Assembly (NCBI GenBank): GCA_025345505.1
Contig: JANVCC010000048.1
Coordinates: 2,614,671 to 2,678,670, forward strand
DNA length: 64,000 nucleotides
Direction: 5' to 3'
From: Todiramphus chloris collaris
Taxonomy: Eukaryota > Chordata > Aves > Coraciiformes > Alcedinidae
Part shown: positions 1 to 13,319 of the stretch, piece after piece
How the letters are laid out: every line of letters begins with the position of its first letter
How positions within the stretch are numbered: position 1 is the first letter of the stretch
The notes under the pieces: model-generated
What the model was told of the DNA's origin: nothing
Databases searched by the model: none
The model's input: the letters and a program-made list of their open reading frames with translations, nothing else
Translations under genes and position numbers: made by a program

Positions 1-936
1 AGTTTTGTAACTTGACATTGTCTTCTCAGGTCAGGAGAAAAACAAGTATTAAAATGCTCTGCAAAAGAAAAGTGTCTTTTCTCTGCCTCTTTCCTCTACT
101 GCTTGGGAGGGCACTAAATTTGAACACCAGTGCTTTCTAATTATAGCAATATCTAAATAGTGTAGTTGTACCCAGAAGATGCTAGAGGCAGGAGGACTCC
201 TGTTTGCTCTCTCCAGTGTCTTAACCACATTGCCACCCATAAGAAGATTAGGTCTTTTTGCATATGATTCCTCACAAGAGGTTAATCTGGATTTAGCATA
301 GGAATTCAGAAACAAATTATAAACAAATGAGAATATACAGAATGTAGTGCAATGAAAAGACATGGTCAAAAGCAATACTTAGGATATGATGTTTGTAATG
401 GCACTATTTGCTTTAATATTATATTCAGTGCGATAAACTGCAGCCAAGTTTTCCATAGTGAGTTAGAATTCCAAGGAAAACAATTTTAGCAGCAATGTCG
501 AGCAGAAGTATAATACAACAATCACTTTTTTACACAGAAATGTATAAAATTCTCGTATTGGACAGAACAGCAAGCACTTAGTAGATAGGAGCCATTAACA
601 AATGAAATACTGTGTCAGAATAGCTTGAGTACTGGGATTCAGGATTAGACAAGAACTAATGAAAGCCAGGATCTTTGGCACTGCCCCAAGCCCCAGTGAC
701 TCAGCTAGGAGCTAGGAAGGGAGACAGATAGAAGTGCATGGAGAAAATCTACCCTCCCAGCCTGCAGAAAATGAAAAGAAAAATAAACCACAACTATTCT
801 ATGATAACTACTACAGTGTAGTGCCCTGCTTTCCACTCCACGGAGACCCCAGTGCATAGAAATTATCTGGCTCCATAGTTACTCCCCTCATGGGCTCATG
901 TACATAACCAATTCAAATACCCAAAAGTGTTGACGT
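1..936. other. Unique AT-rich non-coding DNA
   Basis: I recognise no gene or repeat here. The longest open frame (49-375, minus) has no domain or signal that I know and no splice or promoter context. The sequence is poor in CpG, like the rest of the window. Confidence 0.6.
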
Positions 937-990
937 GAATAGAATATTTCAGTTGAAGGAAGTTGTGATGATCATCTAGTCCAATCATGT
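937..990 (-). mobile_element. Very old CR1 3'-end relic
   Basis: The stretch reads like a degraded reverse complement of a CR1 3' end. It has a tail-like AATAGAATATTTCAG, then a GTTGAAGGAAG block, then GATCATCTAGTCCAA, the most constant part of the CR1 3' untranslated region. Homology fades after about 990. The match is short and diverged, so chance resemblance is possible. Confidence 0.42.
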
Positions 991-1169
991 TTCCTACCCA
1001 GCAATTCTTCCTGGGTGCCTTCCTTTTGCTGTCATCAGTACTCTGGCAGCTCTGCACCAAAGGCAAAAGTCAAAGGCTGCTTCTCCTGCTTAACTGTTAC
1101 ACTGTGAATGGTTTTAAGTGAAAGATAATTATGAAAGATTATTTTTTCTCAGGAACTACTGCATAAGAG

Positions 1170-1375
1170 ATCTGTATTAAAAAAAAAACCAAAAAAACAA
1201 AAACCAAAACAAAACAAAACAACAAACAAACAAAGCAAAACCACACCAAAACCAAACCAAACCAAAAATGAAAACAAAAATAAACCCAAACAAAAATAAA
1301 AAACAAAACAATGACAAAAAAAAACCTAACAAAAAAACAACCAACCAACCTGAAAAACCACACAAGATCACGAAA
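1170..1375. repeat. A-rich CAAAA/CAAAC low-complexity tract
   Basis: About 200 bases consist almost only of A and C on the plus strand, made of variable CAAAA, CAAAC and CCAAA units without a fixed period. Overlapping open frames on both strands (1139-1513 and 1177-1443 minus, 1268-1525 plus) arise only because this composition lacks stop codons. The tract could be an expanded poly-A tail of an old retrocopy, but I see no recognisable element next to it. Confidence 0.85.
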
Positions 1376-2849
1376 CCTACTTCCACCATCATCTTTTTCA
1401 CACACCCAGAGATTTCCCTGAAGACTGAAGGTATTTGTCCCACAGTGCTTCACAGCACTGCTGCAGGGGAGGGCAATGTGTTTGCAGGGGAGGGATGGCT
1501 GGAGAAATGCCATGAAGATGCCTAATTCTTACTCACAGAGGTGAAATCTGTTCACAAAGCATCCCTTCTGATCAAGTGTACCAAAGCAAAGCATTTTGGT
1601 CTATTGAACACGGAGTAAACCTTCCCGTGCTGCAGTTTAGCCCTATCTTTTGTCAGAAAATCAGCACTGTTTACAAACATGGGGCTTTCATGTCTCACTG
1701 TAGAAACTATAAAGTCCTCAGTCTTCTCCCTTTAAACATATCCCAAACAATTCTTTTTGATTTTGATCAAAATTCAGAGGACAGTTTGATCTGTACAATC
1801 TTCATATTTTATAACTCTGTATTTTCTTCTGATACCTATCCTCCCCCCACCTCCTGCCCTCTTTCAGTTTTGAAATTGCTGGCCTGCTTTTCTTGAGTGA
1901 ATAATGCAAGAAACTCAGTGGGAAGAAAAACAGATTTGTTAAAGCCTTTGTACATGTTTCTTTTTTTAAGTTTCCTGTTGGCTTAGGCACATTGTGTTCC
2001 TCTGTATCACATCCTTTTAGAGCCATATGTGGAAGCAATAAAGTGTATCCCTGCCTTCAAAGATACAGAGCATTTGTTTAGCTAACTGACTAAGGAAAAT
2101 ACTATGAACTCATTAACAAATATGGTTTTATGTGGTCACTTAATCATAGAGAGCAGGCTGCAGAGCAGAGCACAGGAAATATTAGTCAGCACAGGCAATG
2201 GATAACTGTCAGTTACTGATCTCAGGATTTCTTGCCAGAGAATGGCAGACAGCAGGTTAGCAATAAAGTAGTTCAGGTCTGCCAGCAGTTTCCATTGAGA
2301 TCAGGTTTCCAACTGTAGAAATGTTTGCAGATAGAGGTGATGATTGCTGACTAAATTCAAAAAGGAGAGTTTTCTTCCTTAAACACAAGACACTGCCTAT
2401 TAGTGCTGCAGCTCGTGTAGAAAGAAAACTGCATCGGATCAGGAGATCTGGTTTTGCAAAAGTCTTTTCCACCAATTCAGAGACATCTAAATGCATACCC
2501 GCACTGCACACTGGGGGGTAATCCCATCGAAAGGAAGAACAAAAGTTGCAGAATCCTTTTAAAACACCTGCCCATTTCCTCTTCAGTTATGTGTCAATCA
2601 AGGATGAAGTGTTGTCCTCACTGTGCAAAGAGACAATATGCACTGAAGAGAGAGACTGATTTTGCAGGATTGTGAAGGGCATATGTTTTGAACACTTCAA
2701 GCCCCAAACTTTTGAGAATAGTATCTTTTTTTCTTCATAGAATAAAAAGGACTTAACATTCTTTTTTGACTGATGCTGTCCCACATAAGTAACGCCTGAG
2801 AACGACTGTGGCATTGGGCTAACAGATTTGCCTGTCCTGTGGAGAGAGA
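1376..2849. other. Unique non-coding DNA
   Basis: No repeat or gene is recognised. Short open frames on both strands (for example 1576-1896 plus and 2257-2511 minus) have no family resemblance. Confidence 0.55.
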
Positions 2850-2997
2850 CAAAGATTAATAAGCAAGGAAGACAAGTAATAGCACAATTACGTACAGAAG
2901 AAAAACTTAAAAAGACACTTAAAAAAAAAGTGTGTAGAGCAAAGATGAAGAAGCAAGGAAGACAAGTAATAGCACAATTATGTACAGAAGAGAAAAC
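2850..2997. repeat. Local tandem duplication, 90-bp period
   Basis: The segment starting at 2850 recurs at 2940. Across the first 55 bases of each copy I count four mismatches, and both contain the shared core AAGCAAGGAAGACAAGTAAT followed by AGCACAATTA. The second half of each unit is A-rich and more diverged. It is a two-copy minisatellite-like duplication, not a known dispersed repeat. A minus-strand open frame running through it (2587-3030) repeats the peptide CAITCLPC because of the duplication and is probably not real. Confidence 0.85.
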
Positions 2998-5900
2998 ATA
3001 AAAAAGAAAGAAAACTTGAAACAAATTCAATGAAATGCACAGAAACAGTATTTCATTCTAAACTTCCATTATTCATACAGGTAAAATTAGTTTCATTAAA
3101 CATTGAAAATTATGATTGAGTTTCATGAAGTCTGCATTTTGGGAACTGAATTGGTTGAGACTGGAAAGATGTGCAAATATGTGAGGCTTTTTCTGTCTTC
3201 TCAATCTCCAAAATTTGGGAAGGCTGAGGTTTTTTTTGTGGCGAGGACGTTGCTGCTGTGCCTCATCCCTTTGAAGGGTTGACAAGCTGTACAAAACCAC
3301 TGCCTGTAAAACCTCGTCTTCATTTGCTTCAGAAGCTGGAATTTGTGTTGATGAGTGAATTCAAGAAGAGAAAGCTGGGTCCCCCAGTCGAGTCATAAAA
3401 ATATAACCCCTGAGGATTAGCTACTGTGCTACTAAATCTCTACATGAAGACACTGCACGTTACCGAGCCTACAATTCAACTGGATATAACAATGTGATTA
3501 ATCAGGCTAAAAAGAGATGCCTATAAAGCATCTTGCCTACACAGTGAAGAGAATTCTAGTCAATATAAACAGCGGAGTGTAAGGCACAGTTCATCTCATT
3601 TTAGAGAAATTGTCTAGAATTTCCCAAATTAATTACCCCTTATGTATGCAGTGAATTTTCTTGTGTTGACTACAAAGGCAGACAGCTCAAAAATGGAACC
3701 CAAAGTTTAAACAGGAATACCAGATCACTTAAAGAGGGGCTCAAGCTGGCATCTTGAAAGGATTCTCAGCATTAATAATCATTAATAGTTAATAGTGCTA
3801 TTAATAATCATTAAAGAGGGTAATTAGTACTTTTTTATTATTATTTTTTACTTCCCATCTTTCTGTGCCTCGATGACTATGGTCAGTTTTATTAAAGGAT
3901 GTCATGGACGTGGCATTTCATTCACTATCCTTCAAGGAGGACTCAAAGCTATAATCATTAAATCCAAAATGACATGAAGAAATGAATCATTCTCTGTCTG
4001 GGGTTGTGTTCAGGAGATTTGTGGTAAATATGAAAAAGGTCACAGAGGTAGAGCTGCCCAAGAGCAGCAAATCATCTGTCTTGAACTGAATCAGGAAGGC
4101 CTTATGAAAACAAAAGCTTCATATACATGTATCTTCTAAGACCTTATGTTGCCCTGACCTCAGCTGAGGCTAGTAAGCAATTGTCATTTTCATTTATTTG
4201 AACAAAATCTCGTTATTTCTCATTACAGATTGCTTTAAGTGTGGCAACACTGTGCCGAGTTTGCACAATGATGCATATTCCGTGATCTATCATTTTTCTT
4301 TAGTTGCCCTTGTCTGTTCAGCTGCTCTACTTGTTCAGCTGCTGCTCTGTCATTGAAAACGACAGTCAGTGTTTCCATTATAAAGTGCAGATACTGTGAT
4401 AGAAATATATACCAGTAACTCTTCCACAAAGATTTTAAAAGATCTCACCTCTGGAGTTATTTTACACTACAAATGAAATTTTACAGATCATTAGTCCAGA
4501 ATGTGAGCTAGTTCCTTGACAAAATGAATTAAAAAGTCTAGGATTATTTCATGTAGAAAAGTATAATCTGCACATGTGCTGTAATTATTTTTTGTTAGAA
4601 ATTCATAAGCAGTGTTGTATCTGCAGACTTACACTGCATAATTAAAGGCTCTGTATATGGTACTGTGTAGGCATTAGTACCATGCAGCCTAAAAGCTCTA
4701 AATTAGCTGTTGAAATATAATACATATACATGGACAGATGAAAGAGCTCTGCAAAAATAGAAAGCTGTTCAAACACCTGCTGTCATCAAAATACAGCAAG
4801 CTTCTTACCAAGAAATTCCGGCTTGTGTTGAACCGTACATTGTCCTTGCACTGAAAATAGAGAAATTATCTTTACAGCCATGAAAATCAACCTTGAATTT
4901 CAAGATATTCACAAACAGAATCAAGTTTCATTTTATTTCACTAGAAGGCTTGTTATAGATACATTTTTTTTGGTTGTTGTGAGAGAGGAAGAGGTTATTT
5001 ATGGCTTCTAAAATGACATAGTATGGTTCACTATGTCGAACTCTACCCTAAATACACGTAACTTATGGAATTCAATACAACTACTCCGACATCATGCAGA
5101 GTACCCACCTTTCCAAAACAAATGGGAGACTTCCTTTGTTTTCTCATTCCTCCTTTCTCTCAACTACTGCACAGACATGAGATAATTAGATCTGAGTAGT
5201 GAGATCTACCCTCCCTGTTTGTGGTAACAAGGCATCCCCTTTGTCTTCAGAGGTTTACAAAAGTCAATTTTTGTTAGAGAAGAGGATGTCATCTTCCCTA
5301 TAACAGCAAAAACCAATGAAAAACTAACAGTACGTTTGAGGAAAAATAATAAAAAAAAATTCATTAGTTTAAACACTATCACAAGATAAAATTGTTGGGT
5401 TTCTTCTCTTGTTTTTTTTTTTTGGCTTTTGCTTTCAAGATGGTACTGAGGCTTTCCCTATCAAAATGCTCAAGCAGTGCCAGAAATGTTTTCCTTTAAG
5501 GTTTAAAATTCCTGGTATACCATAACAGGGTCTTTAAGAAATAACACATAATTATGCTCAGCTTTCATTAAACAAAAAACAATGAATCTACATTCTGACC
5601 ATGATTTCTAGGAATGAGGAATATGTGTATGCGTGTGTTTTCTGAATAGGGTACTTATTAAGATTTTAATTTGCTGTCAAGGACAACTTACCATATCAAG
5701 ATGAAACTATTTTATGATTCATTTACCAAGTGTGACTGAGGCAGCTGAGATTAATATAATTTGTGGTTGCGAGCATTAGTATTCATAAAGAATCAGAAGC
5801 ACAAATAGAAGCATTCAGTCTTTCCTTTTTTCTGAAGGGATGGTTTTTATGTTGCCTGTGTAGTGAAGATCACACTGAGTTGTAGACTTTTAAACATCTT

Positions 5901-7592
5901 TATGTTAAAATAGAAATACTGAACTGAAATAATAACACTTGCAAAGACCTACTGCTGCTTCTTAGAGATAGACTTGAGTGAAATACTACAAAAAAAAAAT
6001 ATACAAGTGTAATATTTGCATCTAGAAAAAAGTGTTTAACCCCAGCAGTCCCTGTCATTTCTCATTTGGCCTAGGAATGAAATGGTTTGGGGAGTTCTGA
6101 TCTTGATTTATAATGGATTCAGAAGGGATTGTGGAAGGGATGGGAAAGAGCTAACTTATCTTTCTTTTTTTTTTTATGTGTCCCATATCCTGCAGAACAC
6201 AAGAGCAAAACTGTAGATTTCATCAAATCAACAACATATAAGAAAATGTAGGTTTTATAAAAGCAAGACAGCATCATAGCATAATACACACGAAACCACA
6301 CGTGTATTACCAACATTACCAACCAAAATACCTCCTTCATTATCTATCCACAGGTCTTTGAACTCAAACTACCTCTGTGACTGCAGTGAGGTAGGAGGAT
6401 GCAATGCTCTTTATGTGCATCTGCCCAGCACAAAAACTGCCAACCTCTACAGCTGCAGCACTGTGAGCCACAACAGTCTCAAAAGTGCCAAGGCTGGCCC
6501 TTCAAAGGGAACATGGAGGGACAGATGTTCTTGTTGATTATGTCATTTGCACATTGACATAACTCCTTTGACCTTAAGATTTCTCCCGATTCCTAAATGC
6601 GTGGCTGGAGAACAAAATGTCAGCACCAGAACTAGTCCAGAAAACACTATTTATAAAAGGGAATTGTACAGAGTACTGACTGAGGACTTTCCCCAAAGAC
6701 CCTGATCTCTTACAGGTCTTCAAGTAAGCAGAATAATGGCTGTTAAAAATGCCTTCAGATGCCAGCAGTAGAAGAGGTGTAACAACTCACTCTGTGGCAG
6801 AAGGAATAACACAGGGAATGACTAGAACCTCGAAAAGTTATAGATCTGAACAGGAAATACATTCAGTGATATAATGCTTTAATCACTTCATATTTGATCT
6901 AGGATTCTTCTTTTACTCCAGTACCAACTTTGCATTTCAATGTAGACAACCTTCAGCAACTGCATGTATATTTTAAAGCTCTGGCTTAAAATCAGTAGCC
7001 TGATTTTGAAACAGAGCTGGCTGGGAATACAAATATTGAGGGTTGCTGTCTGTGTAAGGCAAGCTAATTAAGAAAAATACTGATTCTTTAACTTCCATAG
7101 ACAGCCATATGACACTAATAATAGCTTGGAGACAGGAGATAGTAGGGGAGACAGTGAAGGAGTTTCTAGGATGAAAAGTAAAACACATGTACTCATTTAA
7201 GAGAAAATCATTTAATTGTCTGGGTGTATTTAAATAACTAAGAAGATAATTGTTGTATTTGTAGTTCTTCAAAGAGAATAATAGAATGAAGCTATACAGT
7301 AATGGGTAAGCAGATTAATTCAATAAAAAACCAATATTTCACAGCTAAATTAAGTGTGCCTAGCTTTATCCACATTACATACATTAATCCTAGACTACAC
7401 AAAAGATTCTACCTTTTACAATTCACAGTATGTCGTAAGATGTCTCTTCTTCTTCTGTATTCATCCTCATATCTCATACATCTACTACAACTTCAGTTAA
7501 AAACAAAATCTGAATTCACAAAGTGAGGAATATCTTCTGTCTTTAAAGAACATGAGCCTGGTTAATTCTTGTGTTCTTTCAATATTTCAATA
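2998..7592. other. Long unique AT-rich non-coding stretch
   Basis: About 4.6 kb without a recognisable gene or dispersed repeat. Small details are a doubled ATTAATAATCATTA motif (about 3771-3814) and short A or T runs near 5350, 5410, 5990 and 6165. All open frames are under 75 codons and on unrelated frames. Confidence 0.55.
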
Positions 7593-7655
7593 CATAGAAT
7601 TGTATATTATAGTGCTGGTGGGAATGACTAGAAACTTCTAGTTCAACCTTTTGCA
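7593..7655 (-). mobile_element. Possible ancient CR1 3'-end relic
   Basis: ATAGAATTGTA followed by a degraded GGTTGGAAGG-like block and CTAGTTCAACC follows the order of an antisense CR1 3' end. It is strongly diverged and lies directly upstream of the LTR described next. Weak call. Confidence 0.33.
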
Positions 7656-7672
7656 TAAAATATGACACAGGG

Positions 7673-7992
7673 TGTCTCCTGGTTTGAGTGAGACTAGCAC
7701 TAATTTCACTTTCCAGCTCAGTCTCTCCTGACTAACTGCACTGTCTGAAGTTAATGTCATGTTTTAGCAGACGGTGACTGCCATCATGGTGGTTGGTTTT
7801 CTTACTGGTTTTGTACATATTTTTGTGTATTTCAGTTTATTATTATTTTCATTAAAGCTGGTTTAGTTTTTCTTTATAATCCATAAGTCTCTTTCCCTTA
7901 TTCTCTTTCTTTTCCCCTTTGGGAAGGGAGAAGGGTTAACAGAGACCATCTGTTATAGGTCTAGAAGACGGCCCTGACCCTAAACCTTGTCA
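7673..7992 (+). mobile_element. Solo LTR of an avian endogenous retrovirus (old)
   Basis: This 320-base unit begins TGTCTCCTGGTTTGAG and ends CTAAACCTTGTCA, giving the TG...CA ends of an LTR. The order of parts matches avian ERV LTRs as I know them: a CCTGGTTT start, an internal CATTAAAG polyadenylation-like signal (about 7850), a pyrimidine-rich block (7885-7920), a G-rich patch with AACAGAGACC, and an AAACC-containing end. There are no viral genes next to it, so it is a solo LTR left by recombination or a fragment. I could not find clear target-site duplications, which fits an old insertion or slightly wrong ends. A fragment of the same family lies at 24452-24512 in the opposite orientation. 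Confidence 0.7.
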
Positions 7993-10900
7993 GGCTCTTA
8001 CTGAATTAATTCCTTTATAGCAGACCACAGGAGAAGGAAGCAGTCAGTCTCGATTTTGCAGTATTTATTTGTAAGCCGTGACATTTCCAAAAGGCATCAC
8101 CACCAGAAGGATTTGCATTATCAGTTTTAACTTAACATTCAACAGTTATGGCACGATGAACCATCCATCTTTTTCTTTGCTTTCAGCTTTTCTGTTTCAG
8201 TTAGCAAACTTCTACAGGACTTGCATGTATAAAGAGAAACCCAATAATGCCTTGCTGTCAAACATCATCAGGATTCATTGGTGAAAGTATTAGAATTAAA
8301 ACCAGTGGTCTTATTCATATATTTAAAGGCTGACATCCCTTTTTCTAACGATCTCCTGTACTGAAATTAATACTGAAATGTTTTTTGAACTGGGACCAAA
8401 ACAGCCTGAAGAGAAGATAAAAATGAATGTGGTTTTCCTTTAAAAATACTATCTGCATTATGAGGATACTAAAGCACTTCAAACTGCCACATGATAATGG
8501 TAGATTCCTTGAAACGAATGAAGGAAAGCAGTTTCTCAACCTAATGTTGATCTAAATTTTAGGTTGGGTTTTGGGGTGTACTTTTGTTTTGGAGATATTT
8601 TAACTTAAAGAAATCATCCAGCCACAAATGCTGTCAACAGATTGGATGTTCTGGCCCTAGGTTAACCTGTCAGAAATTACAACAACATCTCAGCTATGTG
8701 AAGAGGGAGTGAAATCTGTCCCACAAATATCTTCAAAAATCTTTCCATTAATGCTTCTACTATTTCTGATGGAACAGTAATTGAATTTTAAACCACAGAA
8801 AGATCTGCCAAGAGTTCTGGTTTTGGAGTGTTGCACATAAGTGGGAAAGTGCCACTGGAAAGCCTAATACAGTTGGATACTTTAATCTGTAACCATTTTT
8901 CCATCATCCTTATTATAATCTACTCTGTAAATATTATTTATGGAAAACTGCTTAGTGCAGTTAAACATAATAAAAAGGGCAGCTAAAGCAAAGTAATTAC
9001 TTTTTTTAGCCCCTGCTATAATGTATAAATATATCTTTAAGACGTCTGAATTTCTGTTTCTTTACTTGAAGACAAAGATATTCTTTAATTTCCATTTGCT
9101 TTAGTATTCTTACCAGCTCTCAAATCCAAATCTACTGAAGTCAGCACAAGTCTCCAGGTTTTCAAGTAAATTTTGATAAAAACTTACTGGAGGTTTCACT
9201 GGATTTGAAAGGTTAGCTGTTTCAATAAGAACAGAATTATGAGTCACAGTGAAAAGATACATTTGAAATAGTGTGCTCCCCTATGAAATGGCTGGAGGTT
9301 TGTTGGCTTGAGGTTTTAGTCTATATTGCAATTCTATATTGCAACATGTGACTAAAAAGGAGAAGCCACACGTTGATGGTGGGAAACTTAATGCTGAGGA
9401 GGAGTCTTTAAAAAAATAAAAGTATTGGTGTTTGTTTAGCTTAGATCAGCAGAATATCAGCTCCCAGTGCTATTCTTGACCACACATATCTAAACAATTT
9501 ACTTCTGTATTTAGTAGTATATCATGTTAAAAAAGACAACTGCATTTGAAGTAGTTCAGAGTACTAGAAATGAGAATAATAAACAGAAGTAGAAAACAAT
9601 GGCTACGAATTAATTTCAAAATCTCTGCTTAAATTTTATCCAGGAGAGTGTAAAGGAAAGACTAGATAACAGTAAGTCCTGGTTTTTTTGGATACAGCTT
9701 TAAGTAAAGTCCAAGATAATGATCAAAAAAAGACTGTCAAATAGTGATGCAAACATCTCAATTCCTGACAGAAACTTTATAAAGACTTTCTACTGCATGA
9801 GCCCAAAATTGCTGTGACCTTGGATGTGTTCATCATCTCGGCTACGGGACAGAGCCATGTTTTTCTTCCTGATCCTGCCCCAGGAGCATAGCTACCTATA
9901 TTTTTCTGGGTTTTCTTCCTTGGAGTCCAAGGAACTTAAAAATCAAGCATAGTAAAAGGTATTTAAAGACCATTATGGATTTATAGCTTGAGTTTTCCCA
10001 TTTCAGGCAGTTTCAGTCTGAATCTCAGTGAAGACTGAACGAATTTTTTAGATAACAAAGCTAAATGTAGGTACCTCATTTGGCTGAAATCCCATTTTGG
10101 AAATGCATGTTTTCTTTGTCTTTTGCCATCTGTACCTTCCCATTCTAGACCATTCTTGGTCTAGAATAATTTCAGAAGATTCATTAGACAATAAAGACAA
10201 AATACAAACCAATGTCTGAAAGTTGAAACTTGGTATGTTTAGGATGCAAAGAAAGCTCACTTTTTTTAATGGCAAGAGCAATTTATCTCCTAAGGAATTT
10301 AGTAGTTAAAAATAACAATTGGGACAAAGCTATCTACTTGTGGGTTGCACACAAAAAGTTTCTGCAAAACTATAATTTGCTCTTTTTATGACAGTTCTCT
10401 TTCAATGGTCTCCATTCATCTACAGGTGTGCTTCCTTTTCAGCTGTGACCAAATCATTCTCTGTCACTCCCAGTGTAGTTTTCCCCGCTTGACACAAATC
10501 TGTGTTAAGCTCTAAAGACAAAAGATGCATTTTAAGGTAATTTAAAAGAAAAACAACCAAGGAAGAGGAAGAGTACAAATATTAACATGGGTAAAGCACA
10601 CAGTTTGTGCTACAGAGCATGTGATTTCACAAAGGTACCGTACCACTAAGTGGATATTATTTACAATACCTTTATCTGTTTGCGTTACACATCTGTCAGT
10701 GGCTGGGAAAATACCACCAAAAAAAGTAAAACCACAGTGAAAAACCAAATTGACTGCCCAGTTATCAGAAAATAAACCTTTCTTAAACATGCAAGCTAAC
10801 TTCTATTTGTGCAGTCAGACTTACGCCGTGGTGACTTCAGTGGTTCCTTTCTGACACTTCTGTGTTTCAAATTCCTCAACCCTATAGAACAAACAATTTT

Positions 10901-12435
10901 CCCTGTTAATTTTGTTTTCCTCCGGACGTGTTCCGTGCCCCTTTATGCAAAGCATAAGTTTCCTCTTCAAATAAAAACAAACAAAAAAAACCCCACCCCT
11001 AAATGGAATATTCCCCTTAGCCATGTTGCCCTTAGAGAGGTTTTAGTCTAGACATATTCTATTGATATCTATTTACTTTATGCCATGTTTTGATGCTCCA
11101 AGTCAATAATACTTTACATTCTCAGGTTTTTGCAGCTTAATTCCATGATGACAGGTTTTAATAGTTCACTTTGTCAATGAAAGTAATGGGGCTTTGTAAA
11201 TATACTGCTGTGTGAGCGAATTAGATCTGGCCTTCTTGAATCATCTAAGGAGCCTCTCAATCTGCACACACTAAGGTAATGTACACCCACATTATTTATG
11301 TGGCATTTACAGAAAAGAACATAGTCCTGAGGAACCAAAGTCTATGGTGTATTAAACAAATCTGGTTTAACTCGGTGCAGTTAATAATTTGGCCGTTAAA
11401 TCTTTTAGGGCCCACTGTAACATTCAAAAAATGAAAACAAAATGATGGGAAAGTCTCAATCCACACACATTACTGACAAGACAGAGGCTCTAATTTCCTC
11501 CAGATAATGAAGGCTGTGGGCATTGCTAACTGCTAAATCCTGTTATTCCAGGATCACCCTATTGCAGTGGAGAACTATTGGCACTCATTGCAGCAGTCTG
11601 CAGCATCTCCAGAAGAAAGATTTTTGCAGCTGGAGTCAGTCGAGCTGTGCCTGGGCTCATAAGTTACCTTGTACACAATGGAACTCATTATTGTGATAAA
11701 GTTACACAGGATTCATTTCCAGACTTTACTCATCTCTAGATGACAAAGAATTGCACTTTTACATGCATCCTGCTTGTAAAGTTTCTACACCCACCAGCTT
11801 TTGTTAGTCCATGTTTGGATTTTTCTTTGACTTTCTGAACTTTGTTCTTTTTCCTTTCATTACCTTCCACAAAACTGTTAATATTTATGATTTTTTTCTG
11901 ACAGCTTTGATCTTGATACTTGGACCCCTAGGTCAGTAGAAGTCTGAAATCCATAGCTTGTATACGCAAATATCTATGAATTTTTATATCCTAACTTACT
12001 AATTTTTACAACAGTAGTTTTTACATTTGTCTACAGATGTTTGCCCTGGCATACCACGTCTACTCACCTTCTTAAACGTCAAATAATTTGAGTAATGTAA
12101 TATCTGTGTTATGCAACTGTGTGGATTTCCAACTGATCTTTGGAGTTCATTTCCTTAGGTCATGAAATCCTGTCATTTTGCTCTTACTGCTCAAAAATTC
12201 TTTTAGTCAATTGCTTACTTGTCAAGACTGATACTTCAGATCTTACCTCCAGGTTTCTGTAAGCATCCACACTGATAAGAGTGATACTAGACAGAGTCAA
12301 ATAAGTTTATTTCTCCCTTACAAATATGTATTCTACAAACCGACATAAGGGCGATAAGTGTGCTCTGTGTATGAGTGGGAAAATGGCCAAGAAACATTTC
12401 AAGGTCCTTAAAAATCCACAAAATGTCTATACTGG
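7993..12435. other. Long unique AT-rich non-coding stretch
   Basis: About 4.4 kb without recognised genes or dispersed repeats. A 13-base tandem doublet (CTATATTGCAATT/CTATATTGCAACA) sits at 9321-9346. Sections around 8880-9010 and 11260-11720 have the texture of conserved non-coding DNA and are listed separately where worthwhile. Open frames are short and unremarkable. Confidence 0.5.
11260..11720. promoter_or_regulatory. Candidate conserved non-coding element
   Basis: The stretch is rich in TAAT-type homeodomain cores and ACAAT, TTATTG and GATAA motifs within well-mixed, non-repetitive sequence. Examples are CCAGATAATGAAGG near 11500 and AACTCATTATTGTGATAAAG near 11682. It lacks open frames and simple repeats. 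This texture is common in vertebrate developmental enhancers, but I have no alignment, so the call is inference only. Confidence 0.25.
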
Positions 12436-13216
12436 ACATGGAGAAGTGTAGAGTCCTACACCTGAGAAGTAATAACCCCTTGCACCAGTACAGGGTAGGG
12501 GTAGACCTGCTGGAAGTCAGCTCCTCAGAGAAGGACCTGGGAGTCCTGGTTGACAATAACTTCTCCATGGGACAGCAATGGGACCTTGTGGCCAGGAAGG
12601 CCAATGGTGTCCTGAGGTGCATAAAGAAGAGTGTGGCCAGCAGGCCCAGGGAGGTACTCCTCTCCCTCTACTCTGCACTAGGGAGACCACCTCTGGAGTA
12701 ATGTGTTCAGTTCTGGGCTCCGCCGTTCAAGAGGGACAGGGAAATACTAGAGAGAGATTCCAACAGAGTATACAAGGATGATGAAGGGACTGGAACATCT
12801 TGGGAAGAAAGGCTGAGAGCCCTGGGGCTGTTTAGCCTGGAGAAGAGAAGCCTGAGAGGAAATGTGATCAATGTTTACAAATGTTTACAAATATCTGCAG
12901 GGTGGGTGCCAAGTAGAAGGGGCCAGGCTCTTTTTAGTGGTGTCCTGTGATAGGACAAAATGTAATGATCACAAGCTGTAACCCAGGAAGTTCCACTTCA
13001 ACATGAGGAAAAACTTTACTGTGAGAGTGACAGAGCCTGACAGAACAGGCTGCCCGGAGAGATCATGGAGTCTCTTTCTCTGGAGACTTTCAAGACCCGC
13101 CTGGATCTGTTCCTGCATGGCCTGCCCTGGGTGACCCTGCTCTGGCAGGGGGGTTGGACTCGATGATCTCCAGAGGTCCCTTCCAACCCCTACCAGTCTA
13201 TGATTCTATGATTCTA
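12436..13216 (+). mobile_element. CR1 LINE, 5'-truncated, sense orientation
   Basis: This copy keeps the last part of CR1 ORF2 and the 3' untranslated region. The open frame through 12701 reads KCRVLHLRSNNP, then EKDLGVLVD and ARKANGVLRCIKKSVASR, the conserved C-terminal region of CR1 reverse transcriptase. Frameshifts follow. Further on it has the CR1 landmarks GCTGTTTAGCCTGGAGAAG and AGGTCCCTTCCAACCCC, and it ends in two ATTCTATG-type octamers at 13198-13216. A short tandem stutter (ATGTTTACAA twice, about 12874-12891) lies inside. The 5' part of the element is absent, as is usual for LINE insertions. It is non-autonomous and inactive. Confidence 0.95.
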
Positions 13217-13319
13217 AGTGCAATATTGGGTACCTATTGATCCACTGGGTATATCATCAAATATGCAGCAGAGTATCATAATGAAAAGGCTCTATGGATG
13301 CACTAGAACAGGATGGATG

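Noticed and set aside
2587-3030. 147-codon minus-strand frame with a repeated CAITCLPC peptide
   Set aside because: The repeat comes from the 90-base tandem duplication. No protein family.
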